Source of the DNA: Marisalimonas marina
Lineage (GTDB): Bacteria > Pseudomonadota > Alphaproteobacteria > Puniceispirillales > Marisalimonadaceae
Direction: 5' to 3'
DNA: 64,000 nucleotides
Assembly (NCBI GenBank): GCA_038131365.1
Contig: JAYPPH010000006.1
Coordinates: 62,001 to 126,000, forward strand
A program made the translations under genes and the position numbers. Positions 17,746 to 26,645 of the stretch are shown piece by piece; the stretch's first letter is position 1; every line of letters starts with the position of its first letter. The notes beneath the pieces are model-generated. The model was not told the DNA's origin. It saw nothing but the letters and a program-made list of their open reading frames with translations, and ran no database searches.

Positions 17746-18861
17746 ATGAAATTAATTTTATCCGTTTTATTTTTTGCCACTATTTTTTTAACTTCTAATA
17801 CATATGCCCAATCTTATTCACAAAAAAAAGGTCCTAGAGTAACCTTAGTTGATGTGACCAAAGCCGAGGTTATAGATGTTGCTGAAAAAACAAGCGCTAT
17901 TGGAAGACTTGTTGCTCTTAACCCCATTATTGTATCTTCTAAGATTAATCAGGAAGTTTTAAAAACTCATTTTAGAATAGGTGATGAAGTAAAAAAAAAT
18001 GATATTTTATTTACTTTAGATTCTAAGGATGTTCGAAGAAATATTAAAAGGATAACTGAGGAAATAAAGTATGAAGAGGAAACTTTAAATTTTTTGAATG
18101 AAAAACTTAGATTGAGAATTTCTAAGTTAAATAATGCAAAAAAATTAAGATCTCAAAATATAATTACACAAGATAATTTAGATAATGTAGAAATTGCGCT
18201 ACTTCAAAATCAGCAAGAAATAGTGCAAAGAAGTTATAATATTAAAAAACTCCGAATTTCACTTGAAGAGAATAAAGAAAACCTTAGTTTCACAAAGGTT
18301 CTCTCTCCTGTTAATGGAAATATAGTGGATATACAATCACAAGTTGGTGCTATTACGTCTAAAGGAAAAGTTTTGGCATCAATTCTTGAAAATGGATTAT
18401 ATGAAATTGAAACAGACTTAAGATCAGACTTGGCTTCAAGAGTTAAGATTGGATCGGCCGTAGATATTTTTAACAATAATAAAAAATTTAAAGGTAAAAT
18501 AAGAGGTATAGTAAACTCAGAAAATATTAGAACTGGGACAAGAAAGATTAGAATTACTCTAAGAGATTCTTTGCCAAAAAATCTTACTGCGTCAGGTACT
18601 AGATTCTCTCTTGAAATAGCAGTTGGAAATAGTTCTAAAAGACTTTTAATACCTAAAGACGCTCTAACCCCTGAAGGTGAAAAACAGGTTGTATATTTGT
18701 TTGAAAAAGGGATAGCTAAAAAAAAGCTAGTCCAAACAGGTATCTCAGTCGGTAATAACATTGAAATTGTGAGGGGTGTTAAAGAAGATCAATTAGTTGT
18801 AATTAAAGGAAATGAAAATTTAAGACCTAACTTGCCTATTAAAATTAAAAAGAATAAATAA
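17746..18861 (+). CDS. RND efflux periplasmic adaptor (membrane fusion protein)
   Basis: The 371-residue protein starts with a signal peptide (LSVLFFATIFLTSNTYA, about 21 residues). It has the split biotinyl-lipoyl domain (SSKINQEVLKTHFRIGDEVKKND and later FTKVLSPVNGNIVDI) separated by an alpha-helical hairpin of about 100 residues, then a beta-barrel and membrane-proximal part. This is the HlyD/AcrA-type layout. It should bridge the inner-membrane RND pump, encoded 24 bases downstream, to an outer-membrane channel. No lipobox is seen, so it may be soluble or anchored only by contacts. The substrate is unknown. Confidence 0.9.
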   Translation: MKLILSVLFFATIFLTSNTYAQSYSQKKGPRVTLVDVTKAEVIDVAEKTSAIGRLVALNPIIVSSKINQEVLKTHFRIGDEVKKNDILFTLDSKDVRRNIKRITEEIKYEEETLNFLNEKLRLRISKLNNAKKLRSQNIITQDNLDNVEIALLQNQQEIVQRSYNIKKLRISLEENKENLSFTKVLSPVNGNIVDIQSQVGAITSKGKVLASILENGLYEIETDLRSDLASRVKIGSAVDIFNNNKKFKGKIRGIVNSENIRTGTRKIRITLRDSLPKNLTASGTRFSLEIAVGNSSKRLLIPKDALTPEGEKQVVYLFEKGIAKKKLVQTGISVGNNIEIVRGVKEDQLVVIKGNENLRPNLPIKIKKNK

Positions 18862-18885
18862 AAATTTATTTGAGGTATCATAAGA

Positions 18886-21800
18886 ATGAATGGTTTCATT
18901 AAGCTTGCCATAAAACAGCCAATTGCAGTTGCAGCTTTGGTTTTTTTAATTATTGCCTTTGGTCTTGTTGCTCTTCAAAAAATTCCTATCCAAATGACAC
19001 CTGATATTGATAAACCCATCCTTCAGGTTAGAGTTTCATGGCCAGGCGCTTCTCCAGAGGATGTGGAAAGAGAGGTTGTTACAAGGCTTGAAGTTGCTGT
19101 ATCATCATTATCTGGTGTAGAAAATGTAGAATCTGATAGTAGGTTTGGTTCCGGTAGGGTAACTCTAACATACTCAGTTGGTCAGGATATGGACATCGCC
19201 CTTATCCAACTTTTGAGTAAAGTTTCTGCAATTGACGGACTTCCTTCTGAAGCCAAAAGGCCAACAGTACGGACATCAAATTCTGATGACAGCCCTATTT
19301 CAAGATTGGCAATGGTAAAACTTCCTAATTCCGAAATAGATGATTTAGCATCGTTGGGTGATTTTGTAGAGTTTGAAATCATTGAAAAGCTATCCCGCAT
19401 CGAAGGAATATCTGAAATTACATTTCGAGGAGGAGAGAAAAAAGAATTAAAAGTTGCCATAGATACTCAAAAATTAGCTGAATTTTCAATTTCTATTTCT
19501 TCAGTTTTAGATTCATTGAGAGCTAGTTCTGCACAAGTAACTGCCGGTGAAATTATTGAAGGTAAAAGAACGTACTCCCTAAGAGCTGAAGCAATTTCCT
19601 ATACTCCCGAAACAGCTAAAAATATTATTTTAAGATCTGAAGTTGGTTCTGACGGTATACCAGTGAATGTAAAACTGGAGGATGTTGCAAAAGTTTATAT
19701 GTCATATAAAAAACCAACTAGTTTTAGAAGAATGAATGGCCAAGATGCTATAACATTTGCTGTTATAAGAGAACCCGATTCTAATGTTGTCAAAATTATT
19801 GATAACTTAAAAGTGGAAATAGAAAAATTAAATAAAGGTATACTTGCCGAAAATGGTTTGGTTTTAAAAAATGTTTATGATGAAACAGTTTATATAAATG
19901 CAGCTATTGATCTTGTTCAGCAGAATATTTTAATTGGAGGTATACTTGCTGTTTGTATATTAATGCTTTTTTTAAGAAGCTTTAGGCCTACATTTATCAT
20001 CATGCTTGCTATTCCAGTTTCAGTTGTTGGAACATTTGTTGCAATTTCTTGGTTAGGCCTTTCGGTAAATGTAATCTCTTTGGCAGGCTTGGCTTTTGCG
20101 GTCGGAATGGTTGTTGATGCTTCAATTGTAAGTCAAGAAAATATTTACCGATTAAGACAGTCTGGCATGTCATCTATGATGGCTTCTTATCAAGGGGCAA
20201 GACAAGTATGGGCTCCAATTCTTGGTTCAGCTCTCACCACAGTGGTAGTTTTTATACCCATTTTATTAATACAGTTGCCAATAGGACAATTATTCCGAGA
20301 TATTGGTATTGCCATTTCAGTATCTGTTTTAATTTCTGTTTTTATTTCAGTTACGCTAATACCTACAATTGCTTCGAGATTATTAGATAAAGATATAAGT
20401 GAAGGAAAAAATAAATTTTCTATAGTATTTTTAGATACCTTTGCCTCAAAGTTTGCAAAGTTGATACAAGAATATGCAATTTGGTCAACTAAATCTCTAA
20501 AACTAGGCCTTTCTGTTGTAATGGGATTAATAATTACTGCATCATTAAGTATCTTTTATTTTTTACCTCCACTTGATTATTTGCCAGATGGTAATAGAAA
20601 TTTTGTTTTTGCACGTATTATGGTTCCTCCCGGATACAATAAAGAGGCAACTATTGATATTTCACGTGCCATGGAAAAAGCAGCAAAACCACTATGGGAA
20701 GCAAAAAGTGATGGACCTTATGGCAAACCAAAGATTGATCGTTTTTTCTTTGTTGCTTATTCAGGAGGAGCTTTCGCAGGTGCTGCAACTGAGGATCCTA
20801 AAAGAGTAAAAGAAATTTTACCTGTTCTTACAAAGCCTATCAGATCGCAACCTGGCGCAAGGGCTTTTGCGCAACAAGCATCTTTGTTTGGGAGGTCTGT
20901 CGGTGGAGCTAGAGTAATTAAATTAGAAATAACTGGCCCATCTCTAGACTTGATACAACCAACTGCCCAAAAAGTTATGAGGAATGTAAGAAAAGAATTT
21001 CCTCCAAGTGAAGGGCATCAGGTACGTTCTGTTCCTCAAATGGGAGCAGGTTCTCCTCAAGTGATGATCAATCCAATACCTGAAAAACTTGCAAACATTG
21101 GAATGTCTGCAAGAGAGTTTGCACAATCATTAGATGTATTTAATGATGGTGTAAGAGTTACAGAGATCCCTTTTGAAGGCAGGCTAATAGACCTAGTTTT
21201 AACTTCAGATAAAGCCAACGTTAGTAAAATAGATAATCTCAAAGACTTGCCGTTAATTACAAAATCAGGTGAGTTGGTAAGATTATCTCAAGTTGCAGAA
21301 ATTAAAATAATAGGTGTTCCTCAACAAATAAAAAGGTTATCTGGAAGAAGAGTAATTACTCTGCAATTAAGACCTCATGAGAGTATATCCTTAGAGGACG
21401 CAGTTTTAAAACTACAAGATCTAGTTGTAAGTCCTATTGAAAAGGATATTCCTGATGGTGTTTCAATAAATTTATCAGGAGCTGCTAGTGAATTAGAGCG
21501 GACATGGGTAGCTATGAAAAATAATGTTATGATAGCTCTTTTTGTAATATTTCTATTACTTGCTATTTTGATGAAATCATTTGTACTTCCTATAGTGATA
21601 ATGGTTACTGTGCCTATAGCTGGAGCAGGCGGCATATTAGCACTTGTGATTTTAAATAAATTTCAACCGCAACCTTTAGATATGCTAACAATGTTAGGGT
21701 TTATTATTTTAGCTGGTATTGTGGTTAATAATTCTATTTTGATGGTTGAACAAACATTATGGCATATAAGAAATGAAGGTATCAAAATTTCAGAAGCCAT

Positions 21801-22053
21801 AACTGAAGCAACAAAAAATAGAATTAGACCTATATTTATGTCTACTCTTACTAGTTTGTTTGGCTTGATCCCTTTGGTTCTCTTTCCTGGTTCTGGATCA
21901 GAATTATATCGGGGAATTGGTACTGTGGTTTTTGGAGGATTAGCTACCTCTGCAATATTAACTTTACTTATGGTTCCTCCTCTTCTTGCAGTTGCTCTAA
22001 AAACACAAAAATTAAAACCAGTTTCAGAAGATAAAGACGAATTATTTGCTTAA
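18886..22053 (+). CDS. RND efflux transporter, AcrB/HAE1-like inner-membrane pump
   Basis: The 1055-residue protein is a full-length RND pump with membrane segments at residues about 10-30 and two clusters near 335-490 and 865-1040, and two large periplasmic loops. The first membrane segment is followed by IPIQMTPDIDKP and the VSWPGASPEDVE motif. The proton-relay segment reads GMVVDASIV, with only one of the paired aspartates of AcrB, as in some other RND groups. It exports an unknown compound using the proton gradient. It is paired with the adaptor upstream; no TolC-type channel gene is in the window. A terminator follows. Confidence 0.92.
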   Translation: MNGFIKLAIKQPIAVAALVFLIIAFGLVALQKIPIQMTPDIDKPILQVRVSWPGASPEDVEREVVTRLEVAVSSLSGVENVESDSRFGSGRVTLTYSVGQDMDIALIQLLSKVSAIDGLPSEAKRPTVRTSNSDDSPISRLAMVKLPNSEIDDLASLGDFVEFEIIEKLSRIEGISEITFRGGEKKELKVAIDTQKLAEFSISISSVLDSLRASSAQVTAGEIIEGKRTYSLRAEAISYTPETAKNIILRSEVGSDGIPVNVKLEDVAKVYMSYKKPTSFRRMNGQDAITFAVIREPDSNVVKIIDNLKVEIEKLNKGILAENGLVLKNVYDETVYINAAIDLVQQNILIGGILAVCILMLFLRSFRPTFIIMLAIPVSVVGTFVAISWLGLSVNVISLAGLAFAVGMVVDASIVSQENIYRLRQSGMSSMMASYQGARQVWAPILGSALTTVVVFIPILLIQLPIGQLFRDIGIAISVSVLISVFISVTLIPTIASRLLDKDISEGKNKFSIVFLDTFASKFAKLIQEYAIWSTKSLKLGLSVVMGLIITASLSIFYFLPPLDYLPDGNRNFVFARIMVPPGYNKEATIDISRAMEKAAKPLWEAKSDGPYGKPKIDRFFFVAYSGGAFAGAATEDPKRVKEILPVLTKPIRSQPGARAFAQQASLFGRSVGGARVIKLEITGPSLDLIQPTAQKVMRNVRKEFPPSEGHQVRSVPQMGAGSPQVMINPIPEKLANIGMSAREFAQSLDVFNDGVRVTEIPFEGRLIDLVLTSDKANVSKIDNLKDLPLITKSGELVRLSQVAEIKIIGVPQQIKRLSGRRVITLQLRPHESISLEDAVLKLQDLVVSPIEKDIPDGVSINLSGAASELERTWVAMKNNVMIALFVIFLLLAILMKSFVLPIVIMVTVPIAGAGGILALVILNKFQPQPLDMLTMLGFIILAGIVVNNSILMVEQTLWHIRNEGIKISEAITEATKNRIRPIFMSTLTSLFGLIPLVLFPGSGSELYRGIGTVVFGGLATSAILTLLMVPPLLAVALKTQKLKPVSEDKDELFA

Positions 22054-22107
22054 TAACAATGTTATAAGTAACTATTTTTTTTATTTAGTGACAATTTGTG
22101 ACTTTAC

Positions 22108-22129
22108 AGGCTATATAAGCCTTTTTTTT
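22108..22129 (+). terminator. intrinsic terminator after the RND pump gene
   Basis: A short perfect stem AGGCT/AGCCT (22108-22112 and 22118-22122) with an ATATA loop is followed directly by seven T residues. It lies between the efflux gene and typA, and should end the pckA/efflux transcript. The stem is only 5 bp, but the T-run and position make the call reasonable. Confidence 0.75.
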
Positions 22130-22155
22130 AATAAATAATAAAAATCGAGTTGTTA

Positions 22156-24000
22156 ATGACAGAAAATAAATCTGCTGAAGATAAAATCAAATTTATAAGA
22201 AATATTGCAATAGTAGCTCATGTGGATCATGGGAAAACCACTCTCGTAGATACTTTACTTCAACAATCAGGTACATTTGCCGCACATGCTGAAACAATTG
22301 AAAGGGTAATGGACTCTAATGATTTAGAAAAAGAGCGTGGTATTACAATTTTATCGAAAAACACTGGTTTAAATTGGAAAGATTACAGAATTAATATTGT
22401 AGATACTCCAGGACACGCTGACTTTGGGGGAGAGGTCGAAAGAGTGATCTCTATGGTAGACTCAGTATTATTGCTAGTTGACGCTGTAGATGGCCCTATG
22501 CCACAGACAGGGTTTGTCACCAAAAAGGCCTTGCAGGCAGGTTTGCGTCCTATAGTGGTTATAAATAAAGTTGACAGAGATGGTGCAAGGCCAGACTGGG
22601 TTCTTGATCAAACATTTGATCTTTTTGATAGATTAGGTGCTGACGAAAACCAACTAGATTTCCCAGTAGTATACGCATCAGCTATTCAAGGTTGGGCAAC
22701 TGATGATTTGTCAAATAAAAAGGATAATATGGATACTATTTTTGAAACTATTATCAAAAACGTATCTCACCCTGATGTAGATGTTTCAGGAAATCTACAA
22801 ATGCAAATATCAGCGTTAAGTTACTCTAGCTATGTTGGTATAATTGGAACTGGTAGGATAAGAAGAGGGCAATTAAAGAAGGGACAGCAAGTTTCTATCG
22901 GTAATGTAAATGGAGACGTGCGTTCTGGAAAAGTTTTACAAATAATGAATTTTCATGGTCTTGAAAAAAAAGAAGTAGATGAAGCTACAGCTGGAGACAT
23001 TGTAGCTGTTAGTGGTTTAGGTGAATTAAAAATCTCCGATACTATATGTGAATTTGGTCAATTTGAGGTTTTAGAAAAACTTTCCGTTGATGAGCCAACT
23101 CTTAGTATGATCATACAGGTCAATGATAGTCCATTTGCTGGACAAGAGGGAAAACTTGTAACTAGTAGATCTATAAGAGATCGATTACATCAAGAATTAA
23201 AAACAAATGTTGCTCTTCGAGTTGAAGATACTGATCATCCTGACAAATTTAGAGTATCTGGAAGAGGTGAACTACATTTATCAATTTTAATTGAAAATAT
23301 GAGAAGGGAAGGCTTTGAATTAGGGGTATCTTCGCCAGAGGTTATTACAAAAAAAATAGATAACGTAACTAAAGAACCATATGAGAATGTTACAATTGAT
23401 GTTGAAGAAATTCATCAAGGTAAAGTGATGGAAAAAATGGGAGAAAGAAAAGCTCAACTATTAGACATGGTACCTGACGGGAAAGGTAGAGTGCGTTTAG
23501 ATTATAATATGACTAGTAGAGGTTTAATAGGTTTTAGATCAGAATTTTTAACACTAACATCTGGTTCAGGGCTATTATACCATACCTTTGATAAATACGG
23601 TCCGATCATTCAAGGTTTAAGTACTGGTAGACGAAATGGGGCTTTAATATCTATTGGTCAGGGCAAAGCTCTGCCATATGCATTATTTAACCTTCAAGAA
23701 AGAGGTAAAATGATCATTGAAAATGGTATCGAGGTATATGAGGGTATGATTATTGGTATACATAGTAGAAATAATGATCTTGTTGTTAACCCTCTAAAAG
23801 GTAAACAGCTTACTAACATAAGGGCCTCTGGCAGTGATGATGCAGTCATACTTACTACACCAATTAACGTTACGTTAGAGTTTGCTTTAGAATTTATAAA
23901 TGACGACGAGTTAGTTGAGGTAACCCCAACTAGTATAAGAGTAAGAAAAAAATACTTGAAAGAGCATGAAAGAAAAAAAGCAGCTAGAGCAGCTTCATAG
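22156..24000 (+). CDS. typA: translational GTPase TypA/BipA
   Basis: TypA/BipA is a ribosome-binding GTPase involved in 50S assembly and in stress or low-temperature growth. The G1 loop AHVDHGKTT is at residues 21-29, with the switch motif RGITI, DTPGHADFGGEVER (G3) and NKVDRDGARP (G4) after it. The EF-G-like domains III and V follow, and the C-terminal TypA-specific domain carries TSRGLIGFRSEF and GRRNGALIS. The ATG at 22156 gives a 614-residue protein of normal size; a TTG two codons earlier is less likely. Confidence 0.95.
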   Translation: MTENKSAEDKIKFIRNIAIVAHVDHGKTTLVDTLLQQSGTFAAHAETIERVMDSNDLEKERGITILSKNTGLNWKDYRINIVDTPGHADFGGEVERVISMVDSVLLLVDAVDGPMPQTGFVTKKALQAGLRPIVVINKVDRDGARPDWVLDQTFDLFDRLGADENQLDFPVVYASAIQGWATDDLSNKKDNMDTIFETIIKNVSHPDVDVSGNLQMQISALSYSSYVGIIGTGRIRRGQLKKGQQVSIGNVNGDVRSGKVLQIMNFHGLEKKEVDEATAGDIVAVSGLGELKISDTICEFGQFEVLEKLSVDEPTLSMIIQVNDSPFAGQEGKLVTSRSIRDRLHQELKTNVALRVEDTDHPDKFRVSGRGELHLSILIENMRREGFELGVSSPEVITKKIDNVTKEPYENVTIDVEEIHQGKVMEKMGERKAQLLDMVPDGKGRVRLDYNMTSRGLIGFRSEFLTLTSGSGLLYHTFDKYGPIIQGLSTGRRNGALISIGQGKALPYALFNLQERGKMIIENGIEVYEGMIIGIHSRNNDLVVNPLKGKQLTNIRASGSDDAVILTTPINVTLEFALEFINDDELVEVTPTSIRVRKKYLKEHERKKAARAAS

Positions 24001-24001
24001 A

Positions 24002-24613
24002 CTATAAGTCTAGGTTTTGTTTATTAAACTCTTCTTTAGTATCTATATCTAATGTGGTTCCTATCCCAGCATTAACTGTAACGTAATCTTTATTTTTAAT
24101 TTGTGATCTTGCACCTTCATCAGCTTTAAGATTTGTTAGAATATCAAAATAGCTTTTAGGTAGGATAACGGGGTTACCAAGATTAGATTCATGTTTAGGA
24201 AAAACTACTTTGGTAGAATTCAACTCAATAAATTTATTTTCCAAATTCCGTAAATCAACTTTTGATATAAAAGGCATATCAGCTGGGATTATCATGACAC
24301 CTTGAATATAATCTTCTAAATGTCTCATAGCACATGAAATAGATGTCCCTATACCTTTTTCATAGTCTATGTTATTTACAATTTTAATATTAGGATTATT
24401 GATTAGATTTATAATTTTACTTTTCTCATGACCTACTACAACTAACAAGTCCTTGGGGTCATTTTCTTCTAATAAAACATCAATTACATGTTTTATAATA
24501 GGCTTGTCTTGAAATATTTGGACCAGTTTATTTGTTTTTCCATATCTCTTACTAGAGCCAGCAGCTAAAATTATTTTTTTTATTATATTGGTACAGTTTT
24601 TATGATTTATCAT
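24002..24613 (-). CDS. MocA/MobA-like nucleotidyltransferase (molybdenum cofactor)
   Basis: The 203-residue protein has the NTP-transferase signature LAAGSSKRYGKTNKL near residue 17 and the metal-binding PADMPF. This matches MocA, which adds CMP to molybdopterin for xanthine-oxidase-family enzymes, more than MobA, which adds GMP. The neighbour decides it: it overlaps the XdhC gene by 14 bases and both serve the same enzyme class. The genes for the target hydroxylase are not in the window. Convergent with typA, 1 base apart. Confidence 0.85.
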   Translation of the reverse strand: MINHKNCTNIIKKIILAAGSSKRYGKTNKLVQIFQDKPIIKHVIDVLLEENDPKDLLVVVGHEKSKIINLINNPNIKIVNNIDYEKGIGTSISCAMRHLEDYIQGVMIIPADMPFISKVDLRNLENKFIELNSTKVVFPKHESNLGNPVILPKSYFDILTNLKADEGARSQIKNKDYVTVNAGIGTTLDIDTKEEFNKQNLDL

Positions 24614-25556
24614 GAGCTTTACGTCTAAAGCTTATAATTTCAGCCATAACAGATACTGCTATTTCAGCAGGAGTTTTAGCTTTAATATCCAGACCTATTG
24701 GAGCATGGATTTTATTAATTTCATTTTCATTAAAACCAAGTGATGATAATCGATCATATCTTTTTTGATGAGTTTTTTTACTTCCCAATGAACCTATATA
24801 ACCTATGTTTTCCTTAAGAGTATAAATTAAGGCAGGGTCATCTATCTTAGGATCATGAGTTAATGTAACTAAATGCGTTGACTGATCTAAACTATATTTT
24901 GATAAAGCAGTGTCTGGCCATTCGTTTAAAATTTTGCAATCTGGAAATCTTTCACTCGTTGCAAAATGTTCTCTGGGGTCTATTAAAATTATTTCAAAGT
25001 CAGTTGTTTTAGCAAGTGATACAAGCGCCTGCGCAATATGAACAGCACCAACAACAAAAAGTCTTGGCTTAGGATCAATAACTTGTATGAATTCATTTTG
25101 TTCTTTATCAAAATAACTTGTCTCGTTGATCAATGTGTTATCAAGAGTTCTAGAGCCATTCGAACAATTAATTTTAAGTTTGATTTGTTTTCTATTTTTT
25201 ATATCTTCTACTAAGGAAAATATAATTTTATCCTCAATTTCGAGTGGTTGTATAAGAACTTTTAGTTCACCACCACAAGCCAATCCGACTTCCCATGCCA
25301 TATCATTTGAAATGCCATAGTCCCTGATTCTGGTTTTACCATCATTTATTGCTTCAATGCCCTCTGCAATTACAGCGCCCTCTATGCATCCCCCAGAGAC
25401 TGAGCCTATTATTTCACCATTACTATCGATTGCCATTTGACCACCAACAGGCCTTGGTGCACTTCCCCATGTGGAAATAACAGTTGCCAGTGAGACTTTC
25501 CTTTTTTCTTTTAACCAGACACTTGTCGGGGTTAAAATATCATCAATTTCATTCAT
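24600..25556 (-). CDS. XdhC-family molybdenum cofactor insertion chaperone
   Basis: This 318-residue XdhC/CoxI-family protein has an N-terminal XdhC domain (STWGSAPRPVGGQMAID, then GSVSGGCIEGAV) and a C-terminal Rossmann-like domain (LFVVGAVHIAQALVSLA) with DPREHFATSERFP and the late GSLGSKKTHQKR motif. The family binds the cofactor, supports its sulfuration and inserts it into xanthine dehydrogenase- or CO-dehydrogenase-like enzymes. It is first in a two-gene unit with the MocA-like gene. The 3' end overlaps that gene by 14 bases, implying coupled translation. Confidence 0.9.
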   Translation of the reverse strand: MNEIDDILTPTSVWLKEKRKVSLATVISTWGSAPRPVGGQMAIDSNGEIIGSVSGGCIEGAVIAEGIEAINDGKTRIRDYGISNDMAWEVGLACGGELKVLIQPLEIEDKIIFSLVEDIKNRKQIKLKINCSNGSRTLDNTLINETSYFDKEQNEFIQVIDPKPRLFVVGAVHIAQALVSLAKTTDFEIILIDPREHFATSERFPDCKILNEWPDTALSKYSLDQSTHLVTLTHDPKIDDPALIYTLKENIGYIGSLGSKKTHQKRYDRLSSLGFNENEINKIHAPIGLDIKAKTPAEIAVSVMAEIISFRRKAHDKS

Positions 25557-25659
25557 TATTTTAACCTATAAAATATAATTTTATTAAGAAATAATATATG
25601 TTATATGTTTAATTTATAAATCTAAATTTTTAAATTATTTTAATTATAGGGTTGTTGTT

Positions 25660-26244
25660 ATGAATGATAAAATGTACAGAACTACCTGGATTGAGAGCTT
25701 TATATTAAGAAACAAAGCTGATGAAAAATTTTCAATGGTAACTAGTGTTTTCACTGTTATTTTTTGCAGCTTATTATTAGTTTTATCTGCAAAAATAAAG
25801 GTAGATTTGTATCCTGTTCCAATGACATTACAGCCTTTAGCAATTTTAATGATTGCAATGCTATGTGGAAGAAATATAGCAGTTTCCTCAGTTAGCTTAT
25901 ATTTATTTCAGGGAATGGTGGGATTACCAGTTTTTGCTTATGGAGGAGGCTTGCCTTACTTTATGGGACCAACAGGTGGATTTTTATTTGGTTTTTTAGC
26001 TGCAGCCCTTGTTTTAGGAGAGTTGGCAGATAGGGGTTGGGGAAAATTATTTTTTAAATCAATTTTAGCAATGATGATAGGTATGATTACTATTTATTTA
26101 TTTGGTATACTTCAATTAAGTTTTTTAAAGGGATTTAGTTTTGGCATATTAAGTAGCCTTTATCCATTTATTATTGGAGACCTCTACAAGATTCTACTTG
26201 CAGCTTTATTGGTTCCGCAGATTTGGAAATTGGTTAAAAAATAA
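25660..26244 (+). CDS. bioY: BioY biotin transporter
   Basis: BioY is the substrate-binding membrane subunit of biotin ECF transporters and can work alone in some bacteria. The 194-residue protein has about six membrane segments and the family motifs VPMTLQPLA, the GxPVFAxGGG block (GLPVFAYGGG) and a PTGGFLFGF loop. Its 30-residue soluble N-terminus is somewhat longer than usual. Biotin uptake fits the biotin-dependent propionyl-CoA carboxylase in this genome. No BioR-type operator was visible upstream. Confidence 0.92.
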   Translation: MNDKMYRTTWIESFILRNKADEKFSMVTSVFTVIFCSLLLVLSAKIKVDLYPVPMTLQPLAILMIAMLCGRNIAVSSVSLYLFQGMVGLPVFAYGGGLPYFMGPTGGFLFGFLAAALVLGELADRGWGKLFFKSILAMMIGMITIYLFGILQLSFLKGFSFGILSSLYPFIIGDLYKILLAALLVPQIWKLVKK

Positions 26245-26276
26245 ATTCTATTTAAATTTATTAGGTTTACAGAATA

Positions 26277-26552
26277 TTAAGCATCATTAGATGCTTCATT
26301 TTGAGCATCTTTTGTTGTTAGTCCTATAGCATCATTATCTAAAGCATCTTCAAAAGCTAGAATTTCATTATTTTGCATTGATTCTAATTGGTTGATAAAG
26401 AAATCTTCTGGACTCATATTTTCGGGATGATCAATCTTAATAGCAATGATTGCTGCAATTGTTGAGCTAACTATTTCTGGTTTTTTTTCTTTGTATTTTT
26501 TAAATGAAATTACATTAGACTCTAATTCTTTAGCGTCATGATTAATTTTCAT
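26277..26552 (-). CDS. hypothetical acidic protein
   Basis: I do not recognise this 91-residue protein. It has a basic N-terminal third (SFKKYKEKKPEI), a short hydrophobic stretch (STIAAIIAIKI) and an acidic, Asn/Asp-rich tail (DALDNDAIG, ending NEASNDA). It has no signal peptide and no cysteine. A 7-bp inverted repeat (26279-26296) overlaps its last codons. It lies downstream of the repeat-protein gene on the same strand with a gap of about 93 bases, so co-transcription is possible. The reading frame looks coding by composition but there is no family evidence. Confidence 0.5.
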   Translation of the reverse strand: MKINHDAKELESNVISFKKYKEKKPEIVSSTIAAIIAIKIDHPENMSPEDFFINQLESMQNNEILAFEDALDNDAIGLTTKDAQNEASNDA

Positions 26553-26645
26553 AAAATATACTCCATAGATTTGGCATGTATATTATTTATATGATTATCT
26601 TTAATATAAAATACAAGATTTAATAATTTGATTTGTATTAAAATA

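Noticed and set aside
25557..25659. BioR operator before bioY
   Set aside because: I found no TTATMKATAA-like palindrome; the AT-rich stretch only has partial matches.
26279..26296. 7-bp hairpin AAGCATC/GATGCTT as a bidirectional terminator
   Set aside because: It lies within the last codons of the hypothetical gene and no T-run follows on either strand.
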